From assembly GCA_003157225.1 (NCBI GenBank), contig PMIZ01000506.1, positions 1 through 15,292 of the forward strand: a DNA stretch of 15,292 nt, written 5' to 3'. Position numbers and translations under genes: made by a program. The notes below the pieces were generated by a model that had not been told where the DNA came from, ran no database searches, and saw only the letters and a program-made list of their open reading frames with translations. Of the stretch, positions 7,283 to 12,102 are shown in pieces; the first letter of the stretch is position 1; every line of letters starts with the position of its first letter. The stretch comes from Actinomycetota bacterium. GTDB lineage: Bacteria > Actinomycetota > Thermoleophilia > RBG-16-64-13.

Positions 7283-7472
7283 GACTCGTGCCTCCTGATT
7301 CCGTGGGGTCATTGCCTAGGAGATGCCCGGCCACGCCCATTCATACTAGCCGGTCGGGTGGACAGAGCCAAGAGACGGCGCGCCCTACGACGGCGTCACG
7401 ACGAGCCGCTTGCCAAGGTAGCGGCCGCGCGTTCGAGAGGAGAGAGAGAGTGACCGAGAGCTTGGCTGGGTC
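7283..7472. other. Intergenic stretch without a recognised gene
   Basis: It holds the AGGAGG ribosome binding site of the sugar-isomerase gene (7291-7296 on the minus strand) and a purine-rich run around 7436-7455. A minus-strand peptide RYLGKRLVVTPS ends at 7385 and could be the tail of a lost enzyme, but nothing upstream supports it. No promoter could be fixed. Confidence 0.4.
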
Positions 7473-7511
7473 GAGGAGCCTGCCGTGAGTCTAGGCCCTT
7501 TGGGCAGCTAC
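7473..7511. repeat. Repeat R1, partial copy D
   Basis: The words GTGAGTCTAGGCC and GCAGCTAC match the right-hand third of the R1 copies at 7812 and 10369. As in copy B, it runs into the stop codon and C-terminal codons of a PIN gene, here only a remnant. Confidence 0.6.
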
Positions 7512-7588
7512 CTCTTCAGGTCGACCGCGAAGACCGCCGGGGTCGGTACTTCGCACCAGGATCGGACCGCGTCGGCGAGTCGCCCGTG
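7508..7588 (-). pseudogene. PIN toxin 3'-end remnant
   Basis: On the minus strand it reads GRLADAVRSWCEVPTPAVFA and ends DLKR-stop, against GRLADAVRSWCEAVTPAAFA and TLEA-stop in the intact PIN toxin at 10462. The upstream codons, with the catalytic acidic residues, are absent, and an in-frame stop lies just before the match. The unit of R1 plus PIN tail is therefore duplicated. Confidence 0.8.
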
Positions 7589-7591
7589 GAT

Positions 7592-7813
7592 TCAGGAGCC
7601 GATCTGATCCCGGACCCTGCAGTTGTCGAATTCTCCGGACCGCCCGCGAGTGAGCAATTCCAGCACGACGTCGAACACCTGCTGGATGAACTCCAGCGGG
7701 ACGTCCTGGTGGAAGAGGTCGCGCATGGAGTTGACGAAGACCATCCGGGATCTGGACCAGGCGAAGGGCAGCGCCAGCATGTGTTCGTGGGTGCGCACGG
7801 CGAGGTCTCGTGT
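7592..7813 (-). pseudogene. DUF5131 (phage Gp37/Gp68 family) gene fragment
   Basis: The minus-strand frame reads RTHEHMLALPFAWSRSRMVF followed by VNSMRDLFHQDVPLEFIQQVFDV, the conserved block of the Gp37/Gp68 family (pattern HxxxLxxPLxWxxPRxIFVNSMSDLFHxxVP). The family is normally 200-300 residues and begins with a cysteine-rich block (GCxxxSPGCxxCYA) that is absent here. The C-terminal part is also missing: after FDVVLELLTRG the sequence turns into unrelated codons and then the PIN remnant. Its 5' end is the edge of R1 copy A. The function of the family is not established. Confidence 0.7.
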
Positions 7814-7907
7814 AGGGAGGCCGTCGCTCTCTGTTCAAGATCGGGTCTTGTTTGGGCGGGGTCGTGCGGGAGGCCGGATCGTGAGTCTTGGTCCGGGGGT
7901 CAGCTAC
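7812..7907. repeat. Dispersed repeat R1, copy A
   Basis: A 96-bp element running from GTAGGGAGGCCGTC to CAGCTAC. It aligns without large gaps to copy B (10369-10465) and less well to copy C (11951-12038), all in the same orientation. Inside it has a short direct repeat (GATCGGGTCTTG and GATCGTGAGTCTTG). It lies 23 bases after the HEPN stop and directly before the DUF5131 fragment in the direction of transcription. Confidence 0.75.
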
Positions 7908-7930
7908 AACTGACGGGCGCTCGTTGAGTA

Positions 7931-8380
7931 TCAGCCTTCGCGTAGGCGCTCCTTCACTTCCAAGGGCAGCCGGTCCTCGATCATGCCGACGTAGCGCCCG
8001 GCGAACTCGATGATGTCCCGCGCTTCCTGGGCGCCGATCAACCCCGGTTGTTCGTACACAGCCGCGTGGCGTTTCTTTCGGAATCGCTGCAACCGAGTGA
8101 TGGTGTCGCTCTCCTCAGGAAGCGCAACCGACATGAAGCGGAAGGTATTGAAGTGCTTGTTTCGAGAGTGCGGCCTGAAGCCGTGACTCGCGATGAGAGC
8201 CACAGAGCTCTGCAGGATGGCGTTGTATGCGACGGCGAAAGCCCAGTCGAGGTCGGTTTCCACCAGGCTAGAGGCAGTTGCGATATCTCGCCGGGCGACC
8301 CGCATGAGTCCGGCTGTCTCATCGAACCCCGCGTCACAGGGTTCAACGACTCGCTTCTGAAGCAGTTCATCGAAGTCCAT
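7931..8380 (-). CDS. HEPN-domain toxin of a HEPN-MNT pair
   Basis: This 149-residue, mostly helical protein has a putative HEPN RNase motif of the R-x(4-6)-H type at residues 99-105 (RFRKKRH), followed by AAVYEQPG. The N-terminal half has ARRDIATASSLVETDLDWAF, then AVAYNAILQSSVALIASHGF, the usual four-helix HEPN pattern. HEPN proteins paired with a minimal nucleotidyltransferase act as RNases and are inactivated by the partner, in studied cases by nucleotidylation. Its start lies 14 bases inside the end of the nucleotidyltransferase gene, so the two are coupled. It looks complete. Confidence 0.8.
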   Translation of the reverse strand: MDFDELLQKRVVEPCDAGFDETAGLMRVARRDIATASSLVETDLDWAFAVAYNAILQSSVALIASHGFRPHSRNKHFNTFRFMSVALPEESDTITRLQRFRKKRHAAVYEQPGLIGAQEARDIIEFAGRYVGMIEDRLPLEVKERLREG

Positions 8381-8939
8381 CTTCGTCTCCGATGAGGAAG
8401 ATCTTCGGTCCGTTCAGGATGTCCAGCGCGAACGCCTGTCGCCGCTCCAAGCGGTCGCGCCATTCCGCCTCGCTGAGGATGGTGGCGTTCACGTCGCGTT
8501 CGAGGAGCCGCTCAGCATGCAGCAGCACAGCGTCCAGAGCTGCGGGCTCCACGTCGCCGATCACCAGCAGGTCCACGTCGGAAGTGACGTCCTCGGTGTC
8601 CCGAGCCACGGAGCCGTAGACCAGGGCGACCGCAGTGTCGGCCACCTGTCGCAGGCCGTCGGTCAGCACGCTACCGAGTCCCTCGGTCTTGTAGACGATG
8701 CTCTTGAGCTCACCGTAGATCGGATGCGCTGTGTTAACGCTGTAGAAGCGGAGATTCCCCTCGCGCTCGGTCGAGAGCAACCCACTCTTTGTGAGACGTG
8801 CGAGTTCTTTCTGGGCCGCCGACGATGTGATGTCCAGGTCGCGGATGAGTTGGGTAAGGTAGAACCTCTCACCGGGATGAGTCAGGAACCTAACGAGCAA
8901 CTTGCGGCGCGCCGCGGACGTCACGAGCAACGACAGCAT
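8367..8939 (-). CDS. Winged-helix plus minimal nucleotidyltransferase (MNT) antitoxin
   Basis: This 190-residue protein joins two domains. Residues 1-75 form an ArsR/MarR-like winged helix (ERFYLTQLIRDLDITSSAAQ, KELARLTKSGLLS, then EREGNLRFYSV). Residues 95-175 are a nucleotidyltransferase with GS109-110 and the DxD pair Asp121/Asp123 (VYGSVARDTEDVTSDVDLLV). The MNT part would modify and silence the HEPN toxin, while the winged helix would let the same protein bind its promoter. The ATG at 8937-8939 is chosen because GAGG lies five bases upstream; an in-frame start at 8966 has none. Two-domain forms are known among HEPN-MNT partners. Confidence 0.85.
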   Translation of the reverse strand: MLSLLVTSAARRKLLVRFLTHPGERFYLTQLIRDLDITSSAAQKELARLTKSGLLSTEREGNLRFYSVNTAHPIYGELKSIVYKTEGLGSVLTDGLRQVADTAVALVYGSVARDTEDVTSDVDLLVIGDVEPAALDAVLLHAERLLERDVNATILSEAEWRDRLERRQAFALDILNGPKIFLIGDEDGLR

Positions 8940-8940
8940 A

Positions 8941-8982
8941 GTTACCTCATTATTGGCATGAACCAACTATTTTTATGGTAAC
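8941..8982 (-). promoter_or_regulatory. AT-rich promoter/operator region of the MNT-HEPN pair
   Basis: GTTACC at 8941-8946 and GGTAAC at 8977-8982 form an inverted repeat around an AT-rich core that holds a second small inverted repeat (TTGG-N6-CCAA). AATAAT could be a -10. The GAGG ribosome binding site of the MNT gene lies at its edge. A role as operator for the winged helix is inferred from position. Confidence 0.4.
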
Positions 8983-9092
8983 AGATGGCACGCCCACGCG
9001 CTGAACCTGACCCCGCGATTAGTGTGAAGAGCGCGGTCAGGGAAGACACTCGACCTTTGGATGGATACTGGGTCGCCGCGTCGGCGCTCACC

Positions 9093-9310
9093 CTACTCAG
9101 TGAAGTAATCGGTGTCGATCCGCTTCACGTCGTAGGTCGCCATCGGACTGACACCGAGGTTGTGGTCGATCATCAGGTCCGCGAGCTTCTGGCCATCGAT
9201 GAGGGCAATCTTGTTCTCGATCTTGCTTTGCGCAGATAGGTTCTGGCCCAGCCGACCCGGTTGTCAAAGACCTCTTGTTGCCCAAGACCGGCACCCTTGG
9301 CAAGCCGACA
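9093..9310 (-). pseudogene. Mosaic of HigA-like, Mrr N-terminal and Mrr C-terminal fragments (mrr copy 2)
   Basis: Three pieces follow one another on the minus strand. Bases 9271-9310 read CRLAKGAGLG, resembling LAKDAGLGRE of the antitoxin at 9869. Bases 9226-9270 read EVFDNRVGWARTYLRKA, the conserved block of the Mrr N-terminal DNA-binding domain. Bases 9093-9225 read KIENKIALIDGQKLADLMID then HNLGVSPMATYDVKRIDTDY, the Mrr C-terminus with its stop, about 95% identical by eye to the copy at 11398. The middle of mrr, including the nuclease core, is deleted and the join is out of frame. The HigA-like piece is the least certain. Confidence 0.72.
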
Positions 9311-9327
9311 ATCCGCAGAGTATCCGA

Positions 9328-9687
9328 CTACCCGTTGCAGGCGACGTCAGTAGCCCGGGCCGAACGAGATCGTCCTGTCACTCTGAAGGTTGCGGATTCG
9401 CGACTGCGTGGCTTGGGAGTAACGACGATTTGCACGTCGCGATCCAGCGCGTTCAGGAAGCGGATCAGCCGCTCGATCGAAAAACCGTCGAGTTTGCCTG
9501 CCAGAAGCTCGGATACCTTCGGCTGACCGGTACCAAGGACTTTGGCAGCCCCCTCCTGAGTCAAATGGCGATGAGTGACTATGCTTGCGATTTGATTCGC
9601 GAGCGCGGCCTTGGCGAGGAGGTCATCGGACTTGGGCAGACCGAGATCCTCAAAGACGTTGCCACTGCTCACCGTGTGTTCGTTCAT
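9328..9687 (-). CDS. XRE-family antitoxin (HigA type) retained next to a truncated toxin
   Basis: This 119-residue protein fits the HTH_37-type antitoxin family: N-terminal HTVSSGNVFEDLGLPKSDDL, then a helix-turn-helix (RHLTQEGAAKVLGTGQPKVS, ELLAGKLDGFS) and the strand DRDVQIVVTPKPRS. The frame is undamaged. The tail after SRESATFRV is longer than usual and Arg/Ala-rich, perhaps from loss of the original stop. Its partner, a DUF891/Gp49-like HigB, survives only as the N-terminal stub that overlaps its start. The ATG at 9685-9687 has little of a ribosome binding site, so expression may rely on the stub's translation. Confidence 0.82.
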   Translation of the reverse strand: MNEHTVSSGNVFEDLGLPKSDDLLAKAALANQIASIVTHRHLTQEGAAKVLGTGQPKVSELLAGKLDGFSIERLIRFLNALDRDVQIVVTPKPRSRESATFRVTGRSRSARATDVACNG

Positions 9688-9805
9688 GGCACTGTGCCTG
9701 AAACAGAGCGAAGCCCATCGTCAGCTTGACCGAATCGGGGAACGACTTGAGATCCTCCAGAGAAGAGCCAACCCATACGACCTCTTTCGGCGACGCCAGT
9801 TCCAT
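9650..9805 (-). pseudogene. Truncated HigB toxin (Gp49-like, DUF891), N-terminal stub
   Basis: The 51-codon frame starts MELASPKEVVWVGSSLEDLK, then SFPDSVKLTMGFALFQAQ, the conserved N-terminal part of Gp49-like HigB toxins (pattern KPVxWVGSSLxDLRxFPxxVRxxxGxALxxAQ). After residue 38 it runs straight into the antitoxin start region and ends at TGA (9650-9652). About the last two thirds, with the catalytic residues of this RelE-like mRNA interferase fold, are missing. It overlaps the antitoxin gene by 38 bases. The promoter in front is intact, so the stub may still carry transcription and translation to the antitoxin. Confidence 0.82.
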
Positions 9806-9811
9806 GTGCTG

Positions 9812-9840
9812 AGTATCCTACTTTTGGGATATGCAAACAA
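9812..9840 (-). promoter_or_regulatory. Promoter of the truncated HigB/antitoxin locus, leaderless spacing
   Basis: On the minus strand TTGTTT (9835-9840) and GATACT (9812-9817) are 17 bases apart, good sigma-70-type spacing. The -10 ends six bases before the ATG at 9805, so transcription would begin at or near the start codon; no ribosome binding site is present. An inverted repeat TATCC/GGATA (9814-9818 and 9827-9831) lies across the spacer and is a likely operator for the antitoxin. Confidence 0.6.
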
Positions 9841-9868
9841 GGCCGTAGCCTGCGGCAGGCGCCGACTG

Positions 9869-10153
9869 CTACTGAACCGGCGTCGCGGAGAGCTTGACGC
9901 CCAAGGCATGGAGCAACTTGAGCACGGTGTCGTAACGCGGCTTGGCGCCGGGAGCAAGGGCCTTGTAGAGACTCTCGCGCCCGAGACCGGCGTCCTTGGC
10001 AAGCTGGGCCATTCCGCGAGCACGGGCTACATCACGCACCGCGGCCAAAAAGACGTCAGGATTAGGATCTTCCAAAGCAGCGGTTATGTACTCGGCCATC
10101 GTTTCTTCGTCGTCGAGGTAGTCGGCCGCCTCAGAGGGTGCAAGATTGGACAT
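9869..10153 (-). CDS. Addiction-module antidote protein (HigA-like, TIGR02684 type), retained
   Basis: This 94-residue protein matches the DNA-binding antidote family that pairs with phage-derived HigB killers: DDEETMAEYITAALEDPNPD near the N-terminus, then the helix-turn-helix GMAQLAKDAGLGRESLYKAL and PRYDTVLKLLHALGVKLSA. Length and frame are normal. The ATG at 10151-10153 has AAGGAG five bases upstream, and it starts two bases after the stop of the internally deleted toxin. It should still bind the operator at 10309-10326. Confidence 0.88.
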   Translation of the reverse strand: MSNLAPSEAADYLDDEETMAEYITAALEDPNPDVFLAAVRDVARARGMAQLAKDAGLGRESLYKALAPGAKPRYDTVLKLLHALGVKLSATPVQ

Positions 10154-10155
10154 AG

Positions 10156-10299
10156 TCACTCCTTGTCCAGCGTTTGCGCCATCTGGATGGCGCGCTTGAT
10201 GTCGCCCTTGATGCGGTGAACGATGCGTGCGCGGCCGATCTTGTCTTTCAGCCCCGAGAGCCACGCGTCGAACTCGGCGGTGCGTGGAAAGGTGTTCAT
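10156..10299 (-). pseudogene. HigB-like killer toxin with in-frame internal deletion
   Basis: The frame reads MNTFPRTAEFDAWLSGLKDK then IGRARIVHRIK, the N-terminus of TIGR02683-type killer proteins. It jumps to GDIKRAIQMAQTLDKE, their C-terminus (compare GGDKxxQxxDIKRAxxLA). The middle half, which in the family carries the strands with SELRIHYGPGYRVYF, is missing: 47-49 residues remain of about 95-105. The frame is kept across the join and the stop stays two bases from the antitoxin start. A second ATG lies at 10305, but the promoter position favours 10299. Toxin activity is very unlikely. Confidence 0.82.
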
Positions 10300-10306
10300 G
10301 CGCATC

Positions 10307-10335
10307 AGTGTATCCGCTTGGATACAAGCGTGCAA
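10307..10335 (-). promoter_or_regulatory. Promoter and operator of the deleted HigB/antidote locus
   Basis: On the minus strand TTGCAC (10330-10335) and TACACT (10307-10312) are 17 bases apart. The -10 ends seven bases before the ATG at 10299, so the transcript would be leaderless. A perfect inverted repeat TGTATCC-GCTT-GGATACA (10309-10326) covers the -10 and spacer and is a clear candidate operator for the antitoxin. Confidence 0.65.
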
Positions 10336-10368
10336 CCAATACCCACCCCACGAAGCGTGGCCCTGGAG

Positions 10369-10465
10369 GTAGGGAGGCCGTCAGTCTCTGTCCAAGGTCT
10401 GGTGTTGTTTGGACGGGGTGCCGCGGGCACGCCGGGTATGAGTCTTGGCGCAGGGGGCTAGCTAC
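10369..10465. repeat. Dispersed repeat R1, copy B
   Basis: A 97-bp element from GTAGGGAGGCCGTC to CTAGCTAC, matching copy A (7812-7907) over its full length. Its right end includes the PIN toxin stop codon (10462-10464); its left end lies about 35 bases before the HigB-locus promoter in the direction of transcription. Confidence 0.75.
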
Positions 10466-10914
10466 GCCTCCAGAGTGGCCGCGAAGGCAGCCGGGGTCAC
10501 CGCCTCGCACCAGGATCGGACCGCGTCAGCGAGTCGCCCGTCACCGGTAACCAGCACGCAGCCCGGCGCGCTTCGAAGCAGTGCGGCGACGTGAGCATCA
10601 CCGGGGGGCACTGAGTCTTTGCCCGCGCTGACCGACGAATCACCCATGCCCGGGGCGTTAATCTCACGCATGGTCGCGTTGACAACGATCTCCAGCAGAA
10701 CGCCGTCGACCTCAGCTTCGCTGAGTCCGTGCCGCTGGGCTATCGACTCCCGCAGAAGTACCCGGCGGTACTCCCGGATTAGAGCATCTGACAGGAGGAA
10801 GCGCAGATGCCCGCCGATCATCGCCTCGACTATCTGCCTGGGGGGCGAGGTCGCACGACCCCGGACCATGCCACTTACGAGCACGTTGGTGTCGATGACG
10901 ACGAAGCCGCTCAA
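10462..10914 (-). CDS. PIN-domain toxin (COG1569-like)
   Basis: This 150-residue protein carries the four acidic positions expected of a PIN ribonuclease: Asp8 (VVIDTNVLVSG), Glu48 (DALIREYRRVL), Asp106 (PPGDAHVAALL) and Asp125 (LVTGDGRLADA). The family cuts RNA, often tRNA, when free of its antitoxin. Its ATG overlaps the end of the RHH antitoxin gene by four bases (ATGA). The last codons and stop are shared with repeat R1 copy B, and a copy of the C-terminal 25 or so codons lies at 7508. The gene itself looks whole. Confidence 0.88.
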   Translation of the reverse strand: MSGFVVIDTNVLVSGMVRGRATSPPRQIVEAMIGGHLRFLLSDALIREYRRVLLRESIAQRHGLSEAEVDGVLLEIVVNATMREINAPGMGDSSVSAGKDSVPPGDAHVAALLRSAPGCVLVTGDGRLADAVRSWCEAVTPAAFAATLEA

Positions 10915-11153
10915 TCGAGTCCGGCGCGTTCCTTGGCGGTCTCTTCGAGGGCGAGAGCCATGGCTTCATCCTCACTGAGCCCGGAGTTCATCCCCGCGCG
11001 CGCCAAGATCTCCCGCGCGCTCTCGATCGCCCGGATGCCCGCCAGCTCAAGGCTCTCGTCGATGAGGGCGGTGATGGTGGTACCCCGACGGGCGGCGGTC
11101 TCTTTCAGCGCCCGCTGCCTTTCCGGGCTCAGAGTGATGGTCAAGCGTGGCAT
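10911..11153 (-). CDS. Ribbon-helix-helix antitoxin
   Basis: This 80-residue protein begins with a ribbon-helix-helix: strand PRLTITLSPE, then RQRALKETAARRGTTITALI and DESLELAG. The C-terminal half is acidic and helical (GLSEDEAMALALEETAKERA) and would wrap the PIN partner. GAGG lies five bases before the ATG. It overlaps the PIN gene by four bases, typical of a coupled antitoxin-toxin operon. Confidence 0.85.
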   Translation of the reverse strand: MPRLTITLSPERQRALKETAARRGTTITALIDESLELAGIRAIESAREILARAGMNSGLSEDEAMALALEETAKERAGLD

Positions 11154-11170
11154 TCTGACCTCGGTGCTTT

Positions 11171-11201
11171 GGTGCCTTGATGTATTAGTGATGATAGCAC
11201 C
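11171..11201. promoter_or_regulatory. Inverted repeat upstream of RHH-PIN (candidate operator)
   Basis: GGTGC at 11171-11175 and GCACC at 11197-11201 frame an AT-rich core with a repeated TGATG word and, on the minus strand, TATCAT and TAATAC as possible -10 sites. It lies 18 bases before the antitoxin start and is the likely autoregulatory site. Confidence 0.4.
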
Positions 11202-11397
11202 TCGTTTTCGGCCGCTGCCGCGCTAGCCTCAGGTCCTTCATGCCGGCCATCGGCCGAGAGTAACTGATGACCGCCCGCTTGCGCCTAGGTCTTCGGTTGC
11301 AGATCGGCTAGATTGCCTGCCCCCTGTTGAGACGTGATAGCCCGTCCATGTCTTTTCCGGTTACCGACTGTCGACCGCACGACCGGCGTTTCTCGCC

Positions 11398-11949
11398 CTA
11401 CTCAGTGAAGTAGTCGGCGTCGATCCTCTTCACCTCGTAGGTCGCCATCGGACTGACGCCGAGGTTGTGGTCGATCATCAGTTCCGCGAGCTTCTGGCCA
11501 TCGATGAGGGCAATCTTGTTCTCGATCTTGCCGACGTAGTCGCGCGCTTCGGCGGAGAAGCACGAGGTGGTGATCATGATCCCCTTCTTGGCCCGCTGCC
11601 CCTGGAGCGCCCCCGCGAACTTCTGCACCTCCGGCCGCCCGACGCTGGCCTCCCAGCGCTTGGCCTGGATGTAGATGATGTCCAGCCCCAGGCGATCCTC
11701 ATTGATGATGCCGTCGATGCCTTCATCGCCGCTACGCCCGATGGCACGGCCCGCGTCCTGACGGCTGCCTCCGTAGCCCATCTTAAGCAGCAACTCCACG
11801 ACGAGTCTCTCGAACAGGCTGGGCGAGGCCGCCTTCACCTGCTGGATAATGTCGCTTGCCAAGCTGTCGCGCAGTCGGCTGTAGGCGAACTCGAGCGCCT
11901 CCTCAGGCGTGGTCTGTTGGTCCTGGTCCGGCGGCTCGGCGCCGTGGAC
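11398..11949 (-). pseudogene. mrr: Mrr-like restriction endonuclease, N-terminally truncated (mrr copy 3)
   Basis: The frame contains a complete Mrr catalytic domain: TPEEALEFAYSRLRDSLASD, then FERLVVELLLKMGYGGS, the metal-binding aspartate in GDEGIDGII, the QAK motif in DIIYIQAKRWEA, and the C-terminal DGQKLAELMIDHNLGV. Mrr proteins (about 300 residues) cut modified DNA and need an N-terminal winged-helix domain for recognition. That domain is absent: upstream the frame runs through repeat R1 copy C to an in-frame stop at 12019 with no ATG or GTG. A TTG at 11862 gives at most 154 residues. It is probably dead, but an unguided nuclease core could still be made. Confidence 0.82.
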
Positions 11950-11950
11950 A

Positions 11951-12038
11951 TAGAGGTGGTCTTTGGATCTCTCTTCAAGATCTGGTGCTATTTTGGCGGG
12001 AAGTCTCGGCCGCCCGGATCATGAGTCTTGACGCGGGG
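11951..12038. repeat. Dispersed repeat R1, copy C (diverged)
   Basis: It shares with copies A and B the blocks TCTCTCTTCAAGATCTGG, GGATCATGAGTCTTG and the G-rich right end, in the same orientation. It stands exactly where the 5' part of mrr should be, and about 65 bases after the end of the three-gene operon. Confidence 0.6.
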
Positions 12039-12045
12039 CACGAGT

Positions 12046-12074
12046 CACACGTGTCAGATCCGTGAAAACGTGTG
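12046..12074. repeat. Inverted repeat after the three-gene operon
   Basis: CACACGT (12046-12052) and ACGTGTG (12068-12074) are exact complements 15 bases apart. It lies 29-57 bases after the operon's last stop. No U-tract follows on the minus strand, so it is a weak terminator candidate at best. Confidence 0.35.
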
Positions 12075-12102
12075 CGAGAATCCGCCCGACCAGAGTGGCA
12101 AA

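Noticed and set aside
7385..7425. Minus-strand peptide RYLGKRLVVTPS-stop as the tail of a lost enzyme
   Set aside because: Too short, and nothing upstream in the frame supports a family.
7473..12038. R1 repeats as integron attC sites bounding gene cassettes
   Set aside because: The array of same-strand toxin-antitoxin units looks integron-like, but R1 lacks the RYYYAAC and GTTRRRY core sites and long imperfect palindromes of attC, and no integrase is present. Kept only as a cassette-like repeat.
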